NCBI RefSeq assembly: GCF_004341845.1
Contig: NZ_SLVB01000002.1
Span: 248,001-312,000 of the forward strand
Source: Novosphingobium sp. PhB165
GTDB taxonomy: Bacteria > Pseudomonadota > Alphaproteobacteria > Sphingomonadales > Sphingomonadaceae
DNA: 64,000 nucleotides
Direction of reading: 5' to 3'
Shown: one piece after another, positions 9,700 to 17,864 of the stretch
Layout: each line of letters opens with the position of its first letter
Position numbering within the stretch: the stretch's first letter is position 1
The notes under the pieces: generated by a model
Databases searched by the model: none
Told to the model about the DNA's origin: nothing
Seen by the model: the letters and a program-made list of their open reading frames with translations, nothing else
Made by a program: the position numbers and the translations under genes

Positions 9700-9739
9700 T
9701 GTAGGATGCCCATACCGAACCTGATACTGGCGATTGAAA

Positions 9740-10465
9740 ATGTCCGATTCCGTGCTTTCCGGCCCCGTGCTTCTCAACAATGTCGATCATCACGATCTGC
9801 GGGTCATCACGGATTTTGGCGCGGAATGGGGCGACGCGGTCAACCAGACCACGGTCTTCGCCCCCGAATTCGAGGCGCTGTCTCGCGAATACCCGATCGT
9901 GTTTCGGCGCGATGCGGCCGGAGCCTTTCGAGCTGTCGCACTGCTGGGCTTTGAGGCAGACGAAAATCTCTATCTCGACGGGCAAAAATGGGAGGCACGC
10001 GCTATCCCGGCCCTGATGACTCGCGGTCCCTTTTCGATCGGCCTGCCCAGCGCCGGCGGACCGGGTGAAGCGATGATCCATATCACGCCGGATCACCCCC
10101 GCATCTCGCGCGAACGGGGCCAGCGCATCTTCCTCGACCATGGGGGCAATACGCCCTATCTCGACTATGCCGCAGGCATGCTGCGTTCGATTTACGCCGG
10201 AACGCAGATAGGTCCGGCGATGATCGAGGCGTTCGACGAGGCCGGGCTGCTTGAACCGGTGACTTTGCGGATGGAGGCACCCGATGGCCGATGCTTCGTG
10301 GTTCCCGATGTCTGGACTCTGTCGCAGGAGCGCTTTGCTGCATTGGACGGCGCGGCACTGGCACGGCTCAACGCGGGCGATTTCCTGCGCTGCGCCGTAT
10401 GGTTGATGTCTTCGCTGGACAATCTTTCGGCGCTGCTTGATCGCAAGCTGGCCCGTGGTAGCTGA
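9740..10465 (+). CDS. SapC family protein
   Basis: A 241-residue protein with no signal peptide. The opening PVLLNNVDHHDLRV and the phrases FAPEFEALSREYPIVFRRD and ALLGFEADENLYLDG are typical of SapC-like proteins found behind TonB receptors in sphingomonads and Caulobacter. The family was named for a surface-layer or antimicrobial-peptide link, but its biochemical role in these loci is not established. The ATG at 9740 is chosen; a TTG two codons earlier is possible. It precedes the cupin gene, with which it may overlap if an upstream GTG is used there. Confidence 0.85.
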   Translation: MSDSVLSGPVLLNNVDHHDLRVITDFGAEWGDAVNQTTVFAPEFEALSREYPIVFRRDAAGAFRAVALLGFEADENLYLDGQKWEARAIPALMTRGPFSIGLPSAGGPGEAMIHITPDHPRISRERGQRIFLDHGGNTPYLDYAAGMLRSIYAGTQIGPAMIEAFDEAGLLEPVTLRMEAPDGRCFVVPDVWTLSQERFAALDGAALARLNAGDFLRCAVWLMSSLDNLSALLDRKLARGS

Positions 10466-10496
10466 CGCCGATCAGCGCGTGACAGGCGCTGCGTCG

Positions 10497-11516
10497 ATGC
10501 GGCGTACGCAGGTGATCGACGACCTGCCGCTGGATGCGCTGGGCGTGACTGCGTTGATCGAGGCCGGGCGGCCCGTGATCGTCCGGGGGGCCGCATTGCA
10601 TTGGCCGCTGGTGCGCGCAGGCTTGGCGTCCGCCGATGCCGCGGCGGAATTGCTCAAGCAGCATGATGCTGGTCATCCCGTCGTCGCTTATGTCGGGGAT
10701 CCGGCAATTCGCGGACGATACCATTACAATTCCGACCTGACGGGGCTGAATTTCACCACCGAGCGCGGCACGGTATCGGCTTTTCTCGACAGACTTCTGG
10801 CCATGCGGGGCGCGGGGAATGCACCGTCGCTCTACATCGGCTCGACCGATCTCGACACGTATCTTCCCGGCCTGCGCGCGTCGCACGATGCCGTGCTGGG
10901 CGACGATACGTTCACGCGTCATTCTCCCATTGCCAGCATCTGGATCGGCAACCGGACCGTCGCTGCCGCGCATTGGGATATGTCCAACAACATGGCGGTG
11001 TGTGTTGCCGGCCGGCGGCGGTTCACGCTGTTTCCGCCCGATCAAGTGAGCAATCTCTATCCGGGACCGATCGAACCGACCCCCGCCGGGCAGATCGTCA
11101 GCATGGTTGACCCGGCATCTCCGGATTTTGCCCGCTACCCGCGTTTTGCGGATGCACTCGCAGCCGGCGAAGTGGCCGAGCTGGAGCCCGGAGACGTGCT
11201 CATCTATCCGGCATTGTGGTGGCATCAGGTTGAAAGCCTGAGCGATTTCAATGTGCTGATCAATTACTGGTGGAACGCTGTGCCGGCATTTGTCGACGAT
11301 CCGATGACGACTTTGCTGCACGGATTGCTCAGCCTGCGCGAGCGCCCCCCACATGAGAAGGCTGCGTGGCGCAGCATGTTCGATCACTACGTGTTCGGAC
11401 CGTCCGAGGCTGCCTCAGCCCATTTGCCCCAAGCGGCGCGCGGTCCGCTCGCACCGCTGGACCCCTTGATCGCCCGCCGACTCCGGGCGTTGATTGCCAA
11501 CAGGATCAACCGATGA
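10497..11516 (+). CDS. JmjC-like cupin domain protein (cupin_8 type, predicted Fe(II)/2-oxoglutarate oxygenase)
   Basis: A protein of about 339 residues with a cupin_8/JmjC-like fold: RPVIVRGAALHWPLV near the N-terminus, an HxD iron-binding pair in AAAHWDMSNN, RRRFTLFPPDQVSNLYPGP, and the distal His in LIYPALWWHQVESL. These residues suggest an iron and 2-oxoglutarate hydroxylase; the substrate is unknown. The start is uncertain: ATG 10497 is the first ATG, while GTG 10455 would overlap the sapC-like gene. The stop overlaps the halogenase ATG (ATGA), so the two are coupled. This gene trio recurs behind TonB receptors in related bacteria, where the partners are thought to act on a common unknown target. 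Confidence 0.83.
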   Translation: MRRTQVIDDLPLDALGVTALIEAGRPVIVRGAALHWPLVRAGLASADAAAELLKQHDAGHPVVAYVGDPAIRGRYHYNSDLTGLNFTTERGTVSAFLDRLLAMRGAGNAPSLYIGSTDLDTYLPGLRASHDAVLGDDTFTRHSPIASIWIGNRTVAAAHWDMSNNMAVCVAGRRRFTLFPPDQVSNLYPGPIEPTPAGQIVSMVDPASPDFARYPRFADALAAGEVAELEPGDVLIYPALWWHQVESLSDFNVLINYWWNAVPAFVDDPMTTLLHGLLSLRERPPHEKAAWRSMFDHYVFGPSEAASAHLPQAARGPLAPLDPLIARRLRALIANRINR

Positions 11517-13012
11517 ATACACCGCGCAAACGTGTCGTCGTCGCCGGTGGCGGGACCGCTGGATGGCTCGCCGCCACCGCACTCGTGCGCCAGTTGAGTG
11601 GGTTGATCGATGTTACGCTGGTCGAATCCGAGGAGATCGGCACTGTAGGTGTCGGCGAGTCGACCATTCCCACGATACGCACGTTCCACGAGTTCATCGG
11701 CGTTCAGGAGAACGACTTCGTTCGCGCCACCCATGCCACGTTCAAGCTGGGCATTGGATTCGAGAACTGGGACCGGCTTGGCGACCACTATTTCCACCCG
11801 TTCGGTTCGGTCGGCCGCTCCACGTTCGTGGCCGATTTCCAGCACTTCTGGCTTGAAGGAAGAAAGGCCGGTTTCGGCGGAGATTACGGTGACTATTCGC
11901 TGGAACAGCAGGCGGCGATGGCTGGCCGGTTCGGCGCGTCCGGAGACAATTCGCTCGGCTATGCCTATCATCTGGATGCCAGCGCCTATGCCCGGTTTCT
12001 TCGCGGCGTGGCCGAAGGGGCCGGAGCGCGGCGCGTGGAAGGGCGCATCGCCAGTGTCGAACAGGATGGCGAAAGCGGCGATATCACCGCTCTCGTGCTG
12101 GCGTCGGGCGAGCGCATCGAGGGCGATCTGTTCATCGATTGCACCGGTTTTCGGGGCCTGCTGATCGAGCAGACGCTGAAAACCGGTTTCGAGGACTGGA
12201 GCCATTGGCTCCCTACCGACAGCGCCTTTGCCGTTCAGAGCGAGGCGACAGGCGATCCGGTTCCCTATACTCGCGCCATTGCGCACGGCGAGGGTTGGCG
12301 CTGGCGGATCCCGCTGCAACACCGCGTCGGCAACGGGATCGTCTACGACAGCAATTTCCTGTCCGACGGCGAAGCGCGCGATCGCTTGCTACAGTCGCTG
12401 GACGGGCCGCCGCTGTTCGAACCGCGCCTGCTGCGTTTCACCGCCGGGATGCGCAAGCGTGTGTGGAATCGCAATTGCCTGTCGCTCGGCCTTGCCAGCG
12501 GTTTTGTGGAGCCGCTGGAATCGACGAGCATCCATCTGGTCATGGTGGCGGTCACCTGGTTGATCCAGAACTTCCCGTTCGGGCCGGATAATACGGCGGT
12601 GGCCGATTGGTTCAATGCCCGCTCACGCCATGAGTGGGAGCATGTGCGCGATTTCATCGTGCTTCACTATGCGATGACGCATCGGGACGACACGGCATTC
12701 TGGCGCGAACGCGCGGCGGCGGCCATCCCGGACAGCCTTGCCGCGCGCATTCAGTTGTTCCGTGAGGCAGCCATTGCCTATCAAAGCCAGGACGATCTGT
12801 TTCGGGTGGATTCCTGGGTCGCCGTCCTGATCGGGCAGGGCGTTTGGCCCGAAAGGCATCACCAGTTGCCCGCCATGTTGCCGAAGCCGCAATTGCAAGC
12901 TGCCCTGAATGATCTGCGGCGCAACATCGTTGGCGCGGTGGAGCGCATGCCCTCGCACGCGGCGCGTTTGGCGCAGATTGCCGATGAGACACGCGAGCGG
13001 GAAGTGCTCTGA
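11513..13012 (+). CDS. Tryptophan-halogenase-like FAD-dependent monooxygenase
   Basis: A 499-residue flavoprotein with the N-terminal dinucleotide motif VVVAGGGTAGWLAATAL, the halogenase signature VGVGESTIPTIRTFHEFIG, and the GWxWxIP motif (GEGWRWRIPLQ) found in flavin-dependent halogenases. The C-terminal half carries LGLASGFVEPLESTSIHLV, also conserved. Homologues next to TonB receptors and SapC are very common in sphingomonads and are usually called tryptophan 7-halogenases, although no halogenated product is known from these loci. The ATG overlaps the cupin stop by 4 bases. Family is firm; reaction and substrate are open. Confidence 0.9.
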   Translation: MNTPRKRVVVAGGGTAGWLAATALVRQLSGLIDVTLVESEEIGTVGVGESTIPTIRTFHEFIGVQENDFVRATHATFKLGIGFENWDRLGDHYFHPFGSVGRSTFVADFQHFWLEGRKAGFGGDYGDYSLEQQAAMAGRFGASGDNSLGYAYHLDASAYARFLRGVAEGAGARRVEGRIASVEQDGESGDITALVLASGERIEGDLFIDCTGFRGLLIEQTLKTGFEDWSHWLPTDSAFAVQSEATGDPVPYTRAIAHGEGWRWRIPLQHRVGNGIVYDSNFLSDGEARDRLLQSLDGPPLFEPRLLRFTAGMRKRVWNRNCLSLGLASGFVEPLESTSIHLVMVAVTWLIQNFPFGPDNTAVADWFNARSRHEWEHVRDFIVLHYAMTHRDDTAFWRERAAAAIPDSLAARIQLFREAAIAYQSQDDLFRVDSWVAVLIGQGVWPERHHQLPAMLPKPQLQAALNDLRRNIVGAVERMPSHAARLAQIADETREREVL

Positions 13013-13018
13013 CGCCTT

Positions 13019-13052
13019 CCGATCCGGCGGTGCGGAGCACCGCGCGGATCGG
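13019..13052. terminator. Bidirectional hairpin between convergent genes
   Basis: CCGATCCG pairs with CGGATCGG and an inner CGGTGC pairs with GCACCG around a GGA loop. It sits exactly between the halogenase stop and the copB stop on the other strand. T runs are lacking, so termination strength is uncertain. Confidence 0.6.
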
Positions 13053-13054
13053 GC

Positions 13055-13972
13055 TCAGAACCACGCTCGAATGCCCGCAACTACGCTGGCTTCGTTCGCG
13101 TCTCTGCCATCAGCGCGGGCATAATCGGCGGTGCGGCCCGAAAGCCATGTCCAGTTCATGCCCAGATAGGGGGCGAATTCGCGCCTCACTTCATAACGGA
13201 GCCTGAGGCCCAGTTCCGCGATGGTCAGCCCTGCGCCGATGCGCTCGGCACGCATGTCCTGTGCCGAGAGGTTTACTTCGGCGCGTGGTTGCAGGACCAG
13301 ACGCTGGGTGATCCGCTGATCGTAGGCCGTTTCGATCCGTGCGGTCAGTTGGCCTTTGTCCGAAAGAAAGGCGGCGGCCTGGGTCTCGAACTGATAGCGC
13401 GCGCGGCCTTCCAGTCCGATTGTTGCCCATGACCGCTGGGCTCCGGGCCCGAGATCCTGCCGCGCGCCGAACTGGAGGTTCCACCAGGGATCGAGCGCTT
13501 TGGCGTAGAGTGCCTGCAACTCGGCATGGTCGATGCCGCTGCCAAAAGTGCCTTCGCCTTTGCTCTTGATAACGAAGCGATCGACATCGCCGAGCCAGGC
13601 CTCCCCCTCCCAGCGGTAGCCGTCCTTGCCGTCGCGGATCTGGTACTCGGCCAGATCGAAAAGGACTTTGGCGTAAGTCGTGACCGGTGCCCCCATTGCG
13701 GAGCGCTCGGCAGCGGCCATCTCGGCGGGGTCCCAATAGCGGTCGGCAAGGCGATCATGTGCCATTGCAGGCGGCGCCGCACTGCCGGGAGACTGGTCGG
13801 TGCCGGCAGATTCACCATCCTGCGCCATCGACATCTTGGGCATGGGCATCTCCGGCATGGACATGCCCGGCATGCTTCCGCCTTCCATGTGGTGGCCCGC
13901 GTGAGGGTCTGCCATTTGCGCCAGCGCGGTGCCGGGCAGGCTCAGCAGCAGGATCGGCAGAAACCGCCTCAT
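13055..13972 (-). CDS. copB: Copper resistance protein B, outer-membrane
   Basis: A 305-residue protein with a signal peptide (MRRFLPILLLSLPGTALAQ), then a Met/His-rich stretch (HAGHHMEGGSMPGMSMPEMP) as expected for copper binding, then the CopB beta-barrel domain (DRYWDPAEMAAAERSAM, FDLAEYQIRDGKDGYRWEGEAW, ending EASVVAGIRAWF). CopB works with CopA in periplasmic copper handling. The ATG overlaps the copA stop by 4 bases (ATGA), so the two are coupled. The whole operon runs behind a CnrYXH-like regulatory set. Confidence 0.94.
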   Translation of the reverse strand: MRRFLPILLLSLPGTALAQMADPHAGHHMEGGSMPGMSMPEMPMPKMSMAQDGESAGTDQSPGSAAPPAMAHDRLADRYWDPAEMAAAERSAMGAPVTTYAKVLFDLAEYQIRDGKDGYRWEGEAWLGDVDRFVIKSKGEGTFGSGIDHAELQALYAKALDPWWNLQFGARQDLGPGAQRSWATIGLEGRARYQFETQAAAFLSDKGQLTARIETAYDQRITQRLVLQPRAEVNLSAQDMRAERIGAGLTIAELGLRLRYEVRREFAPYLGMNWTWLSGRTADYARADGRDANEASVVAGIRAWF

Positions 13973-15651
13973 GCCGAATGTCCTTCCATGGACCGGACGG
14001 AGACGATGCGCATCATTCCCATCGCCATGTGCAGGGCGAGGTGGCAGTGAAATGCCCAGTCGCCGGTGACCGCGGTGACATCCCAACTGACCTTGCCGCC
14101 GGGAAGGACGTTGACCGTGTGCTTGCGCGGCGAATGGTCGCCGTGGCCGGTGGCCAATTCGAAGAAGTGCCCGTGCAGATGGATCGGGTGCGCCATCATC
14201 GTGTCGTTTATCAGCGTCACGCGCACCCGTTCGCCGGTGCGCATCGGCAAAGGTTCATGGGCATCGCTCATGGTCTTGCCGTCCATCGACCACATGTAGC
14301 GGTCCATGGCGCCGGTAAGATGGACTTCGATCTCGCGTTCGGCGGCGCGCGGATCCGGGTTGGGTTCGAGCGCTACAAGGTCCCGGTAAACGAGAACCTT
14401 GTGGCCCACATTGTCGAGCCCCAGCCCCGGATCGCCGGTGCGGTCCATCGGCATCGGATTGATCATCTCGACGCCGGGCCCAAGCTTGACTTGGGGGGCA
14501 TGGGTACCGTCGCGCATGGACATGCCGGACATGTCCATGCCTTCCATTTCCATGCCCATATCCTTCATGGTCAGCACGGGGCGTTCGCGCAGTGGCGGAA
14601 CGGGTGCCGTCATGCCCGGTCGCGGGGCCAGTGTGGCGAGGGCTATGCCCGAACGATCGACGCTTTCGCCGACGATGGTGAAGGCCCGGTCTTCGGTCGG
14701 GGATACGATCACGTCGTACGTTTCGCCCGGGGAGAACTGGAATTCGTCAACCGTGATCGGGCGAACGTCTTGTCCGTCCGCGCTCACCACCGACATCGCA
14801 AGGCCGGGAATGCGCACGTTGAACACGGTCATGCCCGAAGCATTGATGAAGCGCAGGCGCACGCGTTCGCCGGGTTTGAACAGCGCGGTCCAGTTGGATT
14901 TGGGCCCATGCCCATTGACGAGATAGTGCAGGACAGCGCCGGTCACGTCGGAAATGTCGGTGGGGTCCATCCGCATGCGGCCCCAGGCCAGCCGGTCGGA
15001 GAGTGTCTGGTCCTTGCCGGCCAGCAGCCCGGCCAGCGTCTGGCGCTGATAGTTGTAGTACCCCGGCTCGGCCTTGAGATTCCGCAGGATCCGCGCTGGA
15101 TCGACGAAGCTGTGGTCCGAAAGCAGGATCACATGCTCGCGGTCGAACGGCGCGGCCTCGGCGCCCGCCGGATCGATCACGATAGGGCCATATAGCCCTT
15201 TCAGTTCCTGCAAGCCGGAGTGGCTGTGGTACCAGTACGTGCCCGCCTGCTCGATGGGGAACTCGTAAGTGAAGTTCGAGCGCGGCTTGATGCCGGGGAA
15301 CGAAACGCCCGGAACGCCGTCCATCTGGAACGGCAGCATGAGCCCGTGCCAGTGCAGCGAAGTGTCCTCGTCCAGCGTATTCTGGACCGTCAGACGCAGA
15401 TTCTGCCCTTGCCTCAGCCGCAGGAGAGGGCCGGGGACGGTTCCGTTGATGCTGATCGCGCGCGCCGCTTTGCCGTCGATATCGAGCGTGTCGCGGGCGA
15501 TCCGCAAGGTGATGTCCTCGCCGCTGAGCGTCGTCAGCCCGGCCGAGACCGGCTGCGCCCAGGCCGGCAGCCAAGGCTGAAGCGCCAGCGCGCCGCTGCC
15601 GATCGCGCCCGCCTGGATGAGGTTGCGGCGGGTCACTTGTGGAAATTCCAT
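13969..15651 (-). CDS. copA: Copper resistance multicopper oxidase CopA
   Basis: About 560 residues. A Tat-type leader (TRRNLIQAGAIGSGALAL) is followed by three cupredoxin domains with the copper motifs SLHWHGLMLPF, WYHSHSGLQELKGLYGP, HPIHLHGHFFEL and WAFHCHLALHMAMGMM, plus a Met-rich segment (MGMEMEGMDMSGMSM) characteristic of CopA. The enzyme oxidises Cu(I) and/or binds copper in the periplasm. The start is uncertain: ATG 15651 gives the compact Tat leader, and an in-frame GTG at 15684 would add 11 residues. It lies downstream of the sigma-factor gene on the same strand with a gap of only 27-60 bases. Confidence 0.93.
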   Translation of the reverse strand: MEFPQVTRRNLIQAGAIGSGALALQPWLPAWAQPVSAGLTTLSGEDITLRIARDTLDIDGKAARAISINGTVPGPLLRLRQGQNLRLTVQNTLDEDTSLHWHGLMLPFQMDGVPGVSFPGIKPRSNFTYEFPIEQAGTYWYHSHSGLQELKGLYGPIVIDPAGAEAAPFDREHVILLSDHSFVDPARILRNLKAEPGYYNYQRQTLAGLLAGKDQTLSDRLAWGRMRMDPTDISDVTGAVLHYLVNGHGPKSNWTALFKPGERVRLRFINASGMTVFNVRIPGLAMSVVSADGQDVRPITVDEFQFSPGETYDVIVSPTEDRAFTIVGESVDRSGIALATLAPRPGMTAPVPPLRERPVLTMKDMGMEMEGMDMSGMSMRDGTHAPQVKLGPGVEMINPMPMDRTGDPGLGLDNVGHKVLVYRDLVALEPNPDPRAAEREIEVHLTGAMDRYMWSMDGKTMSDAHEPLPMRTGERVRVTLINDTMMAHPIHLHGHFFELATGHGDHSPRKHTVNVLPGGKVSWDVTAVTGDWAFHCHLALHMAMGMMRIVSVRSMEGHSA

Positions 15652-15711
15652 GCCGAGAGATGCCCCTGAGAGTCGGTTCGTCACCCAATACGCGGCCGGG
15701 CGCCTATCCCC

Positions 15712-16290
15712 TCAGATTTTTCTGGCAGATTTTTCGCTCAAATTTTCGGATAGCCGCGCACGGGCGCGATAGAGGCGTGTTTCGACCGCTTTCTCGCTCA
15801 CGCCCAGCACGGCGGCCGCCTCGGTCTGGCTCAGCCCCTCGATGGCGCGCAGGATGAGCGCCTCCTTCAGTTTGGCCGGTAGCGCGGCAATGGCGTGCAT
15901 CGTGCGTTCCAGTTCCTGCCGGTCGGCGGTCTGCCGCTCGGCATCGGGCGTGGGTTCGGCTACGCCATGCGCGCTATCCAGCGGCACCGCGAACGTGAAG
16001 AATTGCCGCACTTTGCGCCGCCGCGCCCAGTCATGGCTCTTGTTGATCACGATCCGGGCGAGCCAGTGCGCGAACGGCCGTGCGCCGTCGTAGCGCCGCA
16101 ATGCGGCGAACGCGGCGATGAAGCTCTGCTGGGTCACGTCGAGCGCGGCGTCGTCGTCGCCGCAGTGGTGCCGGGCAAGGCGGAACGCCGCGCCGCGATG
16201 GCGATCCATCAGCGCGCGATAGGCGGCCTGCCGTCCGCCCAGCGCGAGCGCGGCCAGCTCACCGTCCGTGCAGGCGGCGAGATCGATCAT
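15712..16290 (-). CDS. ECF-type RNA polymerase sigma factor, CnrH-like
   Basis: A 192-residue sigma-70 family protein of ECF size: region 2 around FRLARHHCGDDDAALDVTQQSFIAAFAALRRYDG and ARPFAHWLARIVINKSHDWARRR, region 4 around ALPAKLKEALILRAIEGLSQTEAAAVLGVSEKAVETRLYRARARL. Its ATG overlaps the stop of the sensor gene (TAATG). The gene order, anti-sigma, CnrX-like sensor, sigma, then copA, is that of CnrYXH metal-responsive systems. It probably directs transcription of its own operon including copAB when the sensor binds metal. Confidence 0.9.
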   Translation of the reverse strand: MIDLAACTDGELAALALGGRQAAYRALMDRHRGAAFRLARHHCGDDDAALDVTQQSFIAAFAALRRYDGARPFAHWLARIVINKSHDWARRRKVRQFFTFAVPLDSAHGVAEPTPDAERQTADRQELERTMHAIAALPAKLKEALILRAIEGLSQTEAAAVLGVSEKAVETRLYRARARLSENLSEKSARKI

Positions 16291-16730
16291 TAGCGCTGCT
16301 TCGCGGTGAGTGCCTTGACGACCGCCGCGTCGAAACGCGCCGCCTGATCCGGGCGCAGCACGCTGCGCATGGCGAAGATGTGCTCCAGCGTGGCCTTCTG
16401 CAACTCGCCCATCGCCCTGTGCGAGGCATCGACGGCGGCGGCGACTCGCGGGCCGTAGCCGCGTTCGGCCTCGATAGCGCTGGCCAGCCGGGCATTGTCT
16501 GCACGGAGTTCCAGTTCGAGTGCCTGACGGCGCAAGGCGAATTCGTGCTCGATCGCGTCGATCTTGCGGGTCTGTTCGGGGTCGAGGTCGAGCTGCGCAT
16601 GGAGCAGGGTATGCAGTTCGGATTCGACCGGCGTGGGCGGCGCGATCCATGCGCGGCCGACAAGTACGCCGCCCAGCGCCGCACCGAAGGCCAGCAGAAC
16701 CATCAGGACAAGACGAAGCCGCTCGTTCAT
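16290..16730 (-). CDS. Periplasmic metal sensor, CnrX-like
   Basis: A 146-residue protein with one N-terminal membrane anchor (residues about 6-25) and an all-helical periplasmic domain of the heavy-metal sensor family. The candidate ligands are H40 and H44 (HTLLH), E61, H117 and M121 (HIFAM). These have exactly the spacing of the CnrX nickel/cobalt ligands as I recall them (H42, H46, E63, H119, M123), shifted by two residues. ATG 16730 overlaps the stop of the upstream anti-sigma gene (TGATG); a TTG one codon earlier is possible. It would sense metal and free the sigma factor through the CnrY-like protein. The sensed metal may be copper given copAB downstream, or Ni/Co by ligand set. Confidence 0.8.
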   Translation of the reverse strand: MNERLRLVLMVLLAFGAALGGVLVGRAWIAPPTPVESELHTLLHAQLDLDPEQTRKIDAIEHEFALRRQALELELRADNARLASAIEAERGYGPRVAAAVDASHRAMGELQKATLEHIFAMRSVLRPDQAARFDAAVVKALTAKQR

Positions 16731-16999
16731 CAATCGCCCCCAAGGAGTGTCGACGGGGCCAGTGCCGCCGGCGCGCCGAGCGGGAACGTGGCGGCGGCGC
16801 GGATCGGCGGCGCGGGCACCACGGAGCCGACGATCCCGACACCCAGCGAGAGCACGATCACCGTCGCCATCGTTCGTGCCGACACCCGCGAAGCCGCGCG
16901 TGCCGCCAGGCCGGTCAGCACGGCGTCGTCGATGTCGCCCAGCCGGGGATCGAGCGGCAGCGTGCCGAGGCGGGATAGGATGGTGTCGATGTCGTCCAT
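16730..16999 (-). CDS. CnrY-like anti-sigma factor
   Basis: A small 89-residue protein with a hydrophilic N-terminus (MDDIDTILSRLGTLPLDPRL) and a single membrane segment (TMATVIVLSLGVGIVGSVV). CnrY anti-sigma factors have this build: a short cytoplasmic helix that binds the sigma factor and one transmembrane helix. The call depends on size, topology and position before the CnrX-like and sigma genes, since sequence identity in this family is low. It is the first gene of the operon; the ATG has a purine-rich stretch upstream. Confidence 0.68.
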   Translation of the reverse strand: MDDIDTILSRLGTLPLDPRLGDIDDAVLTGLAARAASRVSARTMATVIVLSLGVGIVGSVVPAPPIRAAATFPLGAPAALAPSTLLGGD

Positions 17000-17083
17000 G
17001 GCAATCGATTCCCGAAGTTGCGATCCGCTTACGCGGCAGCTTGGCGGATCCCTCGAAATTTTTCGGCGGCTGGGCAAGTCGCT

Positions 17084-17821
17084 CTACCCCGCGAGGAGGC
17101 CTGTGGTTTCTCCAGACCGTGCCATCAATTGCATCGGCGTCATGCCGGTCTCACTTCTGACCGTCCGGGTGAGGTGGGCCTGATCGGAAAACCCTGCGTC
17201 GCATGCAATATTCGCCAGGCTGTCGGTGCTGCGATCGATGAGTTGCAAGGCTCTGTGCATGCGCGAGATGAGCCGGAACCGGGCGGGAGACACGGAGAAC
17301 TCCTGCCGGAAGCCGCGACTGAGGCTGCCGTGATGCAGGCCGTGCCCCTCGGCCCAATCGCGCAGGCAAAGGTCCGGGCCGGTTCGAAGAGCGGCGGCGA
17401 GCAAGGCCGGCCAGTCCTGATTGACTGCGGGCTTGGCGACGAATTCCGCCTTCAGTTTTTCCGCCGCCATGGCGGGGCTGCGTTCGGCAAGGCGGACGAT
17501 CTCGTCGATATCGTCGATAGCCCCCAATACTGGTGCATTCCAGCCGTGTGGCAAGGGAAGGACCAGCACTTCCGCGCCGCACTCGGCAAATCGGTCCAGA
17601 TGATTTTCGTAGGCCCGGTGGACGATGACCTCTCCGGGCCCGACTTCGTGCCGCCCGGTATCGCCCGCCTCGACGTATCTGCCGCTTATCACGACGGCGG
17701 CAAAAGGCGCATCGTGCCGGTGGCGGGCCAGCGATTGGTGCGCGGGGTGGCGCATTCGTCCTGCCGGCGCGTTGCGCAGGCAGGTGAACGGTGCAGGTGA
17801 ATTTCGTTCAAGACCGGACAT
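17084..17821 (-). CDS. AraC-family transcriptional regulator
   Basis: A 245-residue regulator. The N-terminal part has a cupin-like sensor with metal-type histidines (LARHRHDAPFAAVVISGRYVEAGD, EVIVHRAYENHLDRF), and the C-terminal part has two AraC HTH motifs (LCLRDWAEGHGLHHGSLSRGFRQEF and SLANIACDAGFSDQAHLTRTVRSETGMTP). The ATG at 17821 is followed directly by the first recognisable residues. It is divergent from the aspartyl protease gene, whose start is only 43 bases away, and lies 84 bases before the CnrY-like gene on the same strand. Target unknown. Confidence 0.88.
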   Translation of the reverse strand: MSGLERNSPAPFTCLRNAPAGRMRHPAHQSLARHRHDAPFAAVVISGRYVEAGDTGRHEVGPGEVIVHRAYENHLDRFAECGAEVLVLPLPHGWNAPVLGAIDDIDEIVRLAERSPAMAAEKLKAEFVAKPAVNQDWPALLAAALRTGPDLCLRDWAEGHGLHHGSLSRGFRQEFSVSPARFRLISRMHRALQLIDRSTDSLANIACDAGFSDQAHLTRTVRSETGMTPMQLMARSGETTGLLAG

Positions 17822-17864
17822 CGTCCCCACCTTACCAGTTGGGCAGCCCGTTTGGAGACGAATA

